Source: Kwoniella bestiolae CBS 10118 (lineage: Eukaryota; Basidiomycota; Tremellomycetes; Tremellales; Cryptococcaceae). Taken from it: a DNA stretch of 64,000 nt. The stretch is from assembly GCF_000512585.2 (NCBI RefSeq), contig NC_089243.1, positions 1,736,001-1,800,000 of the forward strand, read 5' to 3'. Each line of letters opens with the position of its first letter. Position 1 is the stretch's first letter. The position numbers were made by a program, and so were the translations under genes. Positions 34,632-45,242 of this stretch are shown here, in pieces. The notes below the pieces were generated by a model. That model saw only the letters and a list, made by a program, of their open reading frames with translations, was not told the DNA's origin and made no database searches.

Positions 34632-34971
34632 GATGATGAGCTGGAATGTGTTATGGAAGGGCAGCGAGCAGAGTGTGAAGAGAATGTCTAGTCAACTTGT
34701 GCAAACGCAGCTTAGATGTCTGGTTGGGAATGAACCGCAAAAGGTGATGTACTGGTTATAAGACTCATGTGACCGCGATTAGCGACAATCAGTGCCAATT
34801 CACGTTACTCAAGTAATTGATCGTCAGTAAACAAAGAGATGCTTATCTGATGTTGTGAAAGCGGGTAGTGAACCATCAATCAGGTGCATATTATGAATTA
34901 CGATTGGCATAGTCTTCACAGGCATTGACCAAACGTTCGTCGTCTTAAATGTCCAGGCACAGCCCTATTTA
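34632..34971. promoter_or_regulatory. Intergenic region upstream of CPL-12
   Basis: 340 bp. TATA-like ttataac (minus strand) at 34755-34761, about 125 bp before the CPL-12 ATG. No gene. Confidence 0.35.
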
Positions 34972-36151
34972 CTACTTCTTCGCAATGACACAACTTTGAT
35001 CAACCAGGTCATATCCTTCTCCGCACCCTGAAAGTACGCATTTGCCCATGTTGCAGGCAACATGTGAGAGTGTCGTTCCAGATATGGCCGTACAGCTGCT
35101 TCTAGTCAGCTTATTTACCGGACTTATGAGCGAAGTATGGATATTCGCTCACTCTACTTCGGCTGTAGTTTCAGTCAGTGCACCATATTCACCGTGAATG
35201 CAGCCACCGCACGATTCCGGGTCCAAGGTTGTATCGATACACTATAACGGCTCGGGTCAGTTGCAAGATTTCAAAGGGATCACTTACTTCGTATCCATCC
35301 CTCGATTGATCAAACAGGTTACAGGCGGTTAAACCATCCGGACAATATGCATTCTTCGATCTATCTAAGAGATCCAATCTTGCTTTGTGTTGTCTTCTGG
35401 CAAATGCGCTCGGTTGGACCGACTGTTCGAATATGTACCAATCCCCAATCTTACATGTGGTGAAAGGCTGATTTGCCCAAAGGTCATCTGTTGCGTAGCA
35501 GAAGCAGTTGCCCTGACTCTCACCGCCTTGGTAATACATCCTGGCGTATTTGAAGGTGGAGCAATGTGTGAAACATTAAAAGACGGTGGAGACGGGTGTA
35601 CTGAGCTCAAGGGTATTGGGTGATTCGTGGCATGAGGTGAAAGTGAATGGCGCAAGTGATGCGGACACCTGTTGGTACAGCCTATCAGCTATGTCATGAT
35701 TCAATTGAACCAAGCTCTTTCGCCATCCCTGATACTGCGCAAGTCTACATCGGAAAACTCACTGTAACGTCCCCAGGCTCAGAATTGACCCCCGGATCAC
35801 AGTTCTCCCAGCCATCTTCGATATATTGGAAATCTGGTGGGGTGTCTGTACAGTAACACCACTGATCTATCCCTGGACCCCCTCGCCATTTGTCGTATTC
35901 ATAAGTGTAAATGGTTCCTTGGGTGGCGCAGTAGTCCTACGTATGGCATAATATTACCTTAGGGTTCGGAGTACCCGGAAGGAGGACTTAATGAAGAAGA
36001 GAGCGATACTCACTGGACAGCTTGCAGGAAAGATACCCTGCCAATCTCCTACATGACCATCCAGCACTTCAGGTCGAGAGAAGCATCCGATGTAATCGTA
36101 TGCGTGGACTGTACTGAGAAGAGTTGCCGAAATAGCTATATAGGAAAGCAT
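34972..36151 (-). pseudogene. CPL-13, family member with a nonsense codon in exon 3
   Basis: Exons 36151-36014, 35936-35763, 35668-35288, 35241-35153 and 35095-34972 form a frame of 302 codons in which everything is in place except one TAA at 35578-35576 (codon 135). It lies at the start of the second module, just before CFTHCSTFKYARMYY, where CPL-12 and CPL-14 have an acidic residue. Signal peptide MLSYIAISATLLSTVHA, YDYIGCFSRPEVLDGHVG, YTYEYDKWRGG and QWCYCTDTPPDFQY precede it. PSAFARRQHKARL, CPDGLTACNL, CIDTTLDPESCGGC, DCTAISGT, VACNMGKC and CGEGYDL follow. Because splice sites and the rest of the frame are intact, the lesion must be young, or the base may be an error or a polymorphism. 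TATA-like tatataaatt at 36215-36222. Confidence 0.75.
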
Positions 36152-36609
36152 GTCTACTGTCGTCTGTCAAATTAGGTTTATCGTCTACCAACCTGAGAAG
36201 TAAAGGGAAGAAAATTTATATACCGGTTGCTTATGAGCTTGTAGAATGTCACCTTTTTCGATTGGCACTTGCGATGATGATGGTTGGGATCGAACTTCTC
36301 CATCAATCACATGAATTGATTTAACCGAGCGATGTGGCTTGGCATGATGAATCGAAGATATATTCTCGGATCAGAGCGATGATCTTGGAGAAGTCATGTG
36401 AGTCTTGAAAAGTGGGGAGATTGATCAATCAGATAGACGTATGCAACATGCATCAAATTAATATGATATCGACAATGCTGTTCATTGACCTTGAATGAGA
36501 GGACGTGACAGCGACTCATTGATTGACAAATTTATGCATAGTCCATTAGAATTATAGACCATTACTACTAATACTAACCCCCCTCATCCTACGACACCAG
36601 CGATATGCA
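36152..36609. promoter_or_regulatory. Intergenic region with TATA element of CPL-13
   Basis: 458 bp. TATA-like tatataaatt (minus strand) around 36213-36222, about 65 bp upstream of the CPL-13 ATG. No gene. Confidence 0.4.
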
Positions 36610-37736
36610 TCATCGATCGACCAGCGTAAATCCCTCACATGAAGATACGATGCATCTGCCTTCCCGGCACATCACACCAAACATTGTCACTCCAGGTAAG
36701 GCGGTGCGGCTAATTGCGGCAATGATGATCAGCGGTCCTTTCTTAATTCACCTATGGACTTGCGTACGTACTTTATCCCTACCCGAGGATCATTGTCGTC
36801 TTCAAATTCCCCGTAAAGACATCCTCCGCATGACTCGGAGTCGAGAGAGATATCGAGACACTAATTTCGACAGGTAGGTCAGTGCATACCAGTAGGGGAG
36901 GAGAGAAGGTTTCTCACCTCATAGCCTTGTCCATTTGGTAATTTGCAAGCAACCAAGTCTTCGGGACAGAAATCCATCTGATCATGCACATCATCCCGAT
37001 GATTCTTATCTTCCTTGACAAAAGCACTGGGTCTGAGGGGCTGTTCATATATGAACCAGTCCCCATACCTGCAGTTAGTCCAGGTGGATCCTGCCCAAAG
37101 CTCGCTGGTAGGATAGCAAGAGCAATGTCCCGTACTTTTCCCTTTGTCGAATGTCATTCTGGCATAGCGAGATGAACAGATAGCCAAGCAGTCGAGAAGC
37201 GTACTGACTGGTCTACCGAGCTCGAAGTCATCTGGCGGAGGTGGGTAGCAATGATCGAATGTGTATGGTGAAAGAGGCATCGATACCTGATCATAATTTT
37301 GTATGTGCGTCAACAACAGTATCGCGTTTGGGGAAGTGGTAATCAGAGAAGCACCTACCGTCACGTCGCTCAGAAGTCCGGATCTGGACTCGCAAGTATT
37401 CCACCCATTAGTCAGGTATTGATAATCAGGAGCGTTGTCCGAACATAGACAATACTGATCTGTCCCCCGCGTAGCAGTCCTTCTGATATATTCGTAAGTG
37501 TATAACAGCCCTTTGGAAGCGCAGTTGGCCTTGAAGCCGAGTCAACAATTAACCATTTCTACCGATTTGTACTGCATCAGGAATACGATGTAGCTCACCC
37601 TGCAGTCAGCTCCCATCGGTCCTTGCAATTCTCCCTCTTGACCATCCAGTACCCCAATTCGAGAAAAGCATCCGATGTAGTCGTACGTCCAGACTGTGTT
37701 AAGGAGCAATAGCAGAACGGTTGTTTTCAAGTTCAT
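36610..37736 (-). CDS. CPL-14, family member with shortened, cysteine-poor Cpl1-like domain
   Basis: Exons 37736-37599, 37529-37359, 37286-36918, 36860-36772 and 36709-36610; 288 residues. Signal peptide MNLKTTVLLLLLNTVWTY, DYIGCFSRIGVLDGQEG, NCASKGLLYTYEY, QYCLCSDNAPDYQY, second module FDHCYPPPPDD, DCLAICSSRYARMTF, CSCYPTSELW and GDWFIYEQPLRPSAF. The dibasic site is lost (VKEDKNHRDD). In the last exon the first cysteine codon is CGC (Arg) and the chain ends early, GFTLVDR, before the usual last cysteine, so the domain has eight cysteines instead of ten. Both changes together may remove one disulfide. The gene may be functional in altered form or in decay. It is the rightmost copy; FBL-1 follows. 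Confidence 0.78.
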
Positions 37737-38134
37737 ACTGAAGTGCGACGTGTGTTTAGGTGGACTGCAGTTGGAGAAGTAGTGAGAGCTTGCTGGCAAT
37801 GAGGAGATTGCAAGTACAAGAAAAAGCTATCAAACTTGAATGGTGAGATCTATGGGCTGTCATTACGCAGTTCAGCATCAGATCGTCTACATCACTTTCA
37901 TTACTCAGTGATGACATATCTGATCTTCCAAGCAGTGATCGTCCAAAACAATCCATCAACCTTCAAAACGAATGGATCTGCGGTCGCCGATAGGTCAATG
38001 ATGTAGAAGCATATCTGCCATTGTTTTCCTAGCAAGAAAGTGCGCAAGGAAGGGAACATATGATACATCGAATTGAAAGTAGACACACGATCAAAGTATC
38101 TTGTATATGATTGTAATCGTTCCAAAGCAACTTC
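37737..38134. other. Intergenic region
   Basis: 398 bp between CPL-14 and FBL-1, both on the minus strand. No clear TATA element for CPL-14 and no gene. Confidence 0.4.
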
Positions 38135-39759
38135 TCAGACATTCTCGAACAACCCACAGCATCTACATTCCACCGAATCCTTCTTCATCTGCATGTTGAT
38201 AGGTGTGCCCTTCGTCGCCTCCCTCACATGGACGGACAGTCCCCTCGCACGGTAGTACGACATGCCCTTGTTCATCATCCATCCATCCAGCTTACCATAG
38301 ATCACATTCCTCTCTCTCTCTGATATCGGACCTCCTGCCAAGTTGGTCCCAGCGAAATTACTACCCGACTTCAAGTGATTAGCTGCCACTTTGAGAGAGT
38401 CGATCGTAACCGGTAAATTTATCGTAAGTCTCGTTGTATCTCCTCTGTGAGTGGTGGGTTTCGGGAATTGCAATATACTCTTCACTACGACCTTACGGAG
38501 TTTCTTGAGTAAGACAGGTAACGCCGAATTGACTCGTTGGTCGGTGGTAAGATGCCAGATGGGAGGTATGAATAGCGAAACGAGAGATTTTGAGATGATC
38601 CATTGAGTGTCTGTTCCTGGTGTGATATGAAGGGAATTTCGAAGTTGAAGGAAGTTTTCATCTAAGAAAATGTTCACCAGCGTAGGTGCTTGTCGTCCAG
38701 TCCCTGATCCTGCACTTGGGCTCAAGGTGGGAACGGATTTAGAGGGAGGAGGGATGTATGTCCAAGGACCAAAACTGGAATGATAGCATATCTTTCGTAA
38801 GGCGCTTGCCGAAGTGAGGTAATCCAACTCTTGAGCAAACCTAGTTGAAATCCCTTCCTTCATCTCTAGTAGACTTCTGACCAACTTATCTTCCGTTGAC
38901 GGATGGACCACCCTTTTGAGCTTATTAATAGCTGTCTGTCTGATCAACCATACTCGACTATCGACTGCGTAAGGCGAAATTCCAACTGTGATATTCTTGA
39001 CATTCGCCATCAGTCCTCCAGCATTACCGTCGCCGTCGGTACTTCTGACACTCTCCAATAGCCTGGTGGCATGAAGGGTCCTGTGTAAGGTGTAGATGTA
39101 CATCCTGATGAAGTTCTTATCTTGTATGCTTTGCGGCATCGTATAAATCGAGAGTTTGTTCCAGTCAAAGGCACTTTCGATGGTGTATGAATTTGGGTAA
39201 ACGAAAGTGATAGATCTGACTCGAGATAGGCATTGGGACTTTGAGATTCTACCATCGTTGGTGGGGGTGTGGTCGATACCGTAGAAGAGTTTGTACGGAT
39301 CGGAGGTGGATTCATGCTCGTACAGGAGGATAGAAGCAATGTCACCGAATCGCTATAACACATGTTTTACATATAACGTCAGCTCAATTATCGGGATTTC
39401 CAATACAACACAGAATGCCGGTATGCTGTACACTCACTTTTGATACTCTCATGAGATTAGCCAAATCCTGTTGACCCCGAACCTTCAACTCATCTGACAT
39501 GTACCGCGAGGTCGAGTTTGACCTGATGGGTGAGAGCGTTCCATTCTTGGGTTGTGGGGGAAGTTTGAAGATGTCGAGCCAAACATGGTCGGGTAGGTGG
39601 GGAAGGGGTTTGGGAGGATTGAAGGAAGAGGTGATTCTGGGTCGGCTTGATGAAATGATCAATTTGAATGTGTTCATGCACTGTGTGGTCGAATATCAGC
39701 TCAAATCATTGAGATCAAGTTGGACTCACCCAATTGGTGATTCGTCGGAGGATGCTCAT
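38135..39759 (-). CDS. FBL-1, F-box-like protein with C-terminal ECRCCG tail
   Basis: Exons 39759-39730 (MSILRRITNW), 39680-39438 and 39352-38135; about 496 residues. Exon 2 encodes the F-box-like region: LPDHVWLDIFKLP, an insertion, then QQDLANLMRVSK at the splice point; exon 3 continues RFGDIASILLYEHESTSDPY as expected for the second half of an F-box. The rest (about 370 residues) resembles FBL-7 (SSFGPWTYIPPP, WIISKSLV, ALPVLLKKLRK) and ends VECRCCGLFENV. F-box proteins usually bring substrates to SCF ubiquitin ligases, but the domain here is divergent and the C-terminal part matches no repeat type I know. It sits apart from the other members, separated by CSC1 and KGD2. FBL-7 has a similar tiny first exon. 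Confidence 0.75.
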
Positions 39760-39840
39760 TCTGTTGAAGGATGGAGCAGGGACGAAGAGAGAATGAAAGC
39801 ATTGGTATAAGTTACTCATTGATTACTTGCGCTGGAAAGG

Positions 39841-39883
39841 GAAGAAGAAGAAAGAAGAAGAAGAAGAAGGAAGGAAGGAAGGG
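39841..39883 (+). repeat. GAA/GGAA microsatellite
   Basis: A purine-only run of gaa units passing into ggaa units. On the FBL-1 coding strand it is a pyrimidine tract about 85-125 bp before the ATG, where such tracts commonly support promoters. Confidence 0.85.
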
Positions 39884-40054
39884 ATAACCGAAAACGGATA
39901 GGAGGAAGGTGGATAGTGAGGATCTGTGTTTAATCACACACCAAACGATAAACACGTTGTTTCCGCATTATTAACAGATCTAATCAAAACATGATGGTAC
40001 AACGAGGGGCCTGTGCGTTGTAGATGAGTCTAGTCCCTGTCAATCAATCAAGTT

Positions 40055-40079
40055 AATCAATCAATCAATCAATCAATCA
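40055..40079 (+). repeat. ATCA tetranucleotide repeat
   Basis: Six copies of atca in tandem, with two and a half more copies just upstream at 40041-40050. Probably a simple length-variable repeat in the CSC1 3' region. Confidence 0.85.
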
Positions 40080-40210
40080 GACATCATCGTCAATATCGGT
40101 ATCATAAGTGATCGTTAGAACAGACATTGGGCGTCATAATCATTCATCATTATATCGTGTATATGTATATGTATAGATCTAGTCATCTACCAGATAGATC
40201 ATCCTATCCA

Positions 40211-43200
40211 TCAAACATCATCAGGCGGTGGCCCGGATATCTGCACCTTGCCCTGCAACCGAAATGTGCAGATCAGCGTCTCTTCTTACTTCAAGCTCAA
40301 TGACACAGCAACCGCAATGGTACCATACCATACTAACACTAGGGAGGGGAAGAAGGGGGAGAGAAGAGGACTCAGACACTCACCTTCTCATTCAACCAAG
40401 CATTCCTCGAACTACTCTTAATCCCCTCTTTCTCATTCCTATCAATCTCCGCTTTACAAAGTCCAAGCTCATCCTCAGGTAACCAAACGATCCTTTGCGG
40501 TTCCTTCGTAGCAGGGTGGAAGAACGCCTTGGGGTCGTTCCCATCATCCAGGTATTTTTTCCTGTTGATAACTCCAGGTCCACCGGGCACAGCGAAATAG
40601 ATTGTATCCTCTCCACTGGATTTAGCAGATTTGGTAGATTTCCTTGATCTGAGTGAATGTGGCCTTCCATTTTGGATCTTGCTTTGGGATATATCCGTGA
40701 CGGGTGGTCCAGGGGCAGTAGGGGACGATATCGTCTCGTCATCGCCTCCATCCTGCCTTGCGAAGGAAGGACTGATTCCTAATTCTACATCATCCCCATT
40801 CGCGGCGTATGCGAAATCCCTCTGTGTAGGTTGTTCAACTCCGTTATTATCATTGACTTCTTGCTCCCTTTCTCTTTCTTCCACAGACTTTTCATTCTGC
40901 CCGTTCATAGAATAGCCATCACGTTGATTGGACGAGGAAGGCGTAATGGTGTTATCGTTCATCCCTTGACCTGCTGCACTGATTGTCAAGCGTTCTTTCG
41001 AAGAGTTGAATCCTGTATCTTGGCCAGGTCGAGGTATATCATCCGCATAATCTTCACCTATTATACTTTGCTCGTGACCTTTTTCAGAGGGCATGCCGTA
41101 ACTGAGATGAGCAAGTGAGAGTGGGAGGGAGTGGAGAAGTGGACCATAAGAGTTGATTAGAGTGAAATGGAAGGCGATCTGAAGGAAGACACCGTGAGTG
41201 TCAGCATAAGACATTTGAGAGCATTTCGGCATTATTGTATGGATGAGGCTTTGATCATGGCAACTCACAGTACAAGCGATCAAAACCACCATGAGCGCAC
41301 CTTGAGGAATCGCCTTAGCCTTGCCTTCGAGATCTCGAGCAAGGAAGAACAATGCCGCCAAAGAAACTTCCTGGATATACATCCCTACGAACAGATGAGT
41401 GACAGCTTTGGGGAAGAACAATCCTCCAGTATCGGTCTCAGGAGGTTGATCGTACGCCCAGATGAGAAGGTATTTGTAGACAAGATAGGCGAAGAGGAAG
41501 AAGGCAGCTCCAAATCCGTTGATAATTGGGGATATGATACAATAGGCAATCACTGCAAATGTCCAAAAGAAGGACGCTTAGTTGCGATTACCGCTGGTAG
41601 AAGGTTGATATACACTCACTGATAACGGCGTACACGGTGATAGCTGGGAAAGTGGTACCCCAGTTTTGCGTATTCAGGTTGTATCGAGATTTGTAAACTG
41701 AGCGACTGTGGGATGCAAGGCGTCATTAGCTGAGTTCGTGGGGTGTGCAAATTCAGTCGGGGGTCGCACTTACGGAGAACCACCGAATAGCACAATCTTG
41801 ACATAGTACAACACGAGAGAAACGATCTGAAGCAATGTACCCATCGTACCAGTGAATTGAGTCAAAACAAGAGTAATGAAGAAAGTCGATGCAGTGGGCA
41901 TCTGAGATGCAAGAGTCGTAGCAATGGAACCAGGATTGTTGATGAATTCCTGTGCTGAGCTGACCAAACCTGAAGTCAAGGTGACAACAATAAAAGTATG
42001 CTGTGACATGATATTGAAAATCAGCTCTGCTACGATGTACTCGATCCCACAGCTGATAAGAGAGAGACAAACTCACGATAACAAGGAAAATGAAGTATCT
42101 TGTCATCAAGCTCAACTCCACTCCCGTCTTACTGGGAATTCCTTCGAAAGCCAGTAGCTCTACAAACCGTCCAATCAGCTCTATCAGGGACAATAACGAC
42201 AAAAAATGCAGTTCCGCCACTCACGCCTCAAGATGATAGGTAAAAGGGCCATCAAAACAGCCAACAGGACTGGCGGTAAGATACCACTGATGATACCTTG
42301 CAACAAGGTTTTCCCAAATCCATCACCATTGATCCACCCCAACCATGAGAATTGTTCCTGCAAGTCGGACATATTAGTTAATTATCCCCTGACACCCATG
42401 CAGCAAACAACGGAAATGAGCTTACCGTCAATGTCTTGATGTTTGACAAAACACCAACGAAAGCGACTATCCAAGGTACACCAGGTAAGCTGGAAACATG
42501 CGTACTTGAGGAAGCGCAACTTACCGGGAGTGGCCCAAGCTATGATCAATCCAACAGTAGCTGCCCAGGATAAGGCTTGTCTAACTTTATGCTCATAAGG
42601 GTTCAAACTCAGATTCCTCCAAATCACATTCGCAGGAGATTGTTCGGTATATCTAGCAGCCATGGTATATCTGAAATCCCATACCACGAAAAGCACAATC
42701 AGCCAGCTTATTACGCCGTTCTTAGCATAAAGCGGGTGATGGTCCAACTTACGGTTGGTTATGAGTCAAGCACTGAGCAGCCATATGAGCCGCGATCTGC
42801 TGATTGAAATGAATAAAAGCCGAACTGAGTGGCGGGTAATGATCGTCGGAAGTACCAGGACTATTAATATCCTCCTCCAGCTGTGCTCTACCCTTTTCTA
42901 GTCCCTCCGTGCAGTACTGGATCTCCTTCCTTGCCCAATCAATCGCATCTACCTTTTTACCAATCCCTAAAAAACCTAAACCGAACGGCGCCCACTTGGG
43001 TTTGATCCTATACGTAGGCCTTTTGTTTCGGGGTACCAGCTGATCGGCTCTACCAAGCTCATCTATAGATGGGAAAGGTGGTTCTCGATCATCTCCGCTT
43101 TCAGGATCCGGATGAACGACTCGTGGTGGTCCTGTGGGTCCGGCTGGTGTCTGTCCATCTTGTCCAGGCAAAAGTTGAGGATTGTTGGGTCCAGCAAGAG

Positions 43201-44484
43201 CGGGAGGGACAGGCTTATGTTTGTGTTCCAACTGCTCTACTTTCCCTTCTTTCTGTATCTTCCACTTCCTAGCGAATTTGATGAGGTCGACTTGGGATGA
43301 TTCAAGCTTGTTGGTGGCGAATACTCTTCTATCATGCAGATCTGGCATATCTTTGAGATTCCTGCGGACAGATCACATGAGCTTCGTAGTCAAGCGAACA
43401 GAGCAAAACAGCTCACCTATTCAGCCAGATACGCTTAACACCTCCGGGCAAATGCTGAAACAGTTGTTCTAGTTTCTCTTCATCCAGATAGTGTTTGGGG
43501 ATACCAGTGACGAGAACGGTATTCGCTTGAGCGAGTTTGGAGTGACCTGGGTTGATCAGGTGTCGCTGTCGAACGACTAACCAGTGCTGCATTTCTCCCC
43601 AAATGAGCCAGAGGAACCAGACTGCAACAAAGAGTCGGAGATTAGCTGAATATCCACAAGAGTCCCATCGCACGAGTCTGTTTTTACAGATGTTCTCGAC
43701 ATGTCGATCACTTCTGCTGCTCTTCCTCATCACCAATCCTACCTGGAGCAGAGCCAACACTCACAGATAAACACATAATCCAAAATCAGATGCGCCCAAT
43801 ATCTACTCTGCTTATCCTTCGCGACATTCCCAAACGTAAACCTATCCAAACCATCTTTCGAACCGTTCGTCGAATGTGCCGAGTCGACAGGTAAGAGGAT
43901 CAACCATGATACGAGCCAAATGGGGATCATAGCTTTGCTCATCATCATCAAGAATCTGACGAAGACGTAGGGGTCTACTCCGTTTTTATGAAGGATCTCT
44001 TCCGGATCGGCTGTGGTGTAATACAGGATTAGCAACGACCCCCCTAGCCCGCGCCCCTAAGCCGCGTAAATAACAGGATAAGATAGATGGTGGTTTGTTG
44101 GGGATACACTTACACATCGCTATGCGCCATAAGGGCGTGAAGAGGTTTTTGCCCAGTACTGGCGCTTGACTGTCCTTGGGAGGGATATAGGTTCGGGGTT
44201 CGTAGCTATGATACATCCAAGTCAGCTTACATAGTCACTGCAATGCATTATGGCGAGCACTCACATAGCTTTGATCCATCTTCTGAATATTATGAACGCT
44301 ACCAACTCTCCTCCGGCAACAGCTATGTTAGTCACCAACGAGGTAACGAAGGATGAAGTGGATGCAGACAAGGCATCGCTACTTGTGTTTCTGCGATGAC
44401 CAATGATCGAACATCAGCTATGATCCCATGATATTCAGTGACACCACGAGATGGACATGGCTACAGTAGCCGCACTCACGACAT
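40211..44484 (-). CDS. CSC1: CSC1/OSCA/TMEM63-type stress-gated cation channel
   Basis: Fifteen coding exons on the minus strand: 44484-44480, 44390-44265, 44205-44114, 44010-43765, 43621-43417, 43361-42753, 42670-42525, 42466-42426, 42357-42225, 42159-42077, 42000-41774, 41705-41620, 41552-41269, 41178-40384 and 40252-40211; about 1039 residues. Order of motifs: extracellular N-terminus (MSNTSSDALSAS), TM1, the conserved FRRWIKAIYEPRTYIPP, GVDPYVFVRFLMM, the cytosolic RRM-like segment (TVLVTGIPKHYLDEEKL), ANVIWRNLSLNPYE, WATPVAFVGVLSNI, GILPPVLLAVLMALLPIIL, YFIFLVI, SRYNLNTQNWGTTFPAI and SPIINGFGAAFFLFAYLVYKY. This is the full 7TM/DUF221 channel order. A long hydrophilic tail (about 290 residues) ends it. 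The family conducts Ca2+ after osmotic or mechanical stress in plasma or internal membranes. The first coding exon holds only 5 nt. Confidence 0.9.
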
Positions 44485-45242
44485 CTTGTTCAAATTCTGT
44501 CAAGACCTATCACTCCTCTTTGCTCGTATTTCTGATCTTTTCCAGGATGCCTCCTGTGCTTCGAGGTGCGTTCTAGTGTGTATGTGGTACTGTACTATAT
44601 GACTTGATCGGTGCAGTCTTGAGCCAACACAATCCTCTACACCTTCTATACCAATCTATGAACAACGAGGTGAACAGCAACAACAACGAAAAGATAACGC
44701 GAACAAACGTAATAGAATGATCAGCCTGGACAAACTTGAAACTCACTCGACATGCAACCCCAATTTCACAAATTCATTCCTGGCAAAAGCATAAACAATC
44801 AGGGTCAATTATCAGGATGACATCACTTTTCACGTGGCACTTTCTGTTGCGCAGTAAATTTCACAATTTGATAGGAACTTACGGTAGGAACGAAATGAAA
44901 AGTGATTATAAACGATGGTTGATGTGAATGATGGGAATGATGAAAATTGATGCTCCAACACAATGCCAAGGCGACATGGACATACAGACAAAAGACTCTT
45001 GATAGCGTCATTTCACAACTGTTCAGGTCACAAGACACACCAACAGGAAATGACAATCAAAGGAACGATTCACAATTCAGTGTCCGACAGACAATACAAT
45101 ACGCAGCCGAATAATCAATGATATTGCATGACATGACAGATCACAGTCAAATGTGTTTGGGGGCATTATACTACTTCCTCTGGACCCTCCTGCTTCCCAC
45201 ACCGACCTACCTTCCTTGCCCTAAGATCACTACGTGCTACAC
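44485..45242. other. Intergenic region upstream of CSC1
   Basis: 758 bp. It should contain the CSC1 promoter and 5' leader and the 3' flank of KGD2. I see no further gene. Confidence 0.4.

Larger units (their letters stand above)
39760..40210. other. Intergenic region with microsatellites
   Basis: Between FBL-1 (its upstream side) and the 3' end of CSC1. It carries the GAA/GGAA repeat and the ATCA repeat listed separately; no gene is seen. Confidence 0.5.

Noticed and set aside
36605..36877. Plus-strand ORF overlapping CPL-14
   Set aside because: Antisense shadow of the last two CPL-14 exons.
39841..40079. Microsatellites as origin or centromere signals
   Set aside because: Short simple repeats of ordinary length; nothing supports a special role beyond a pyrimidine tract in a promoter.
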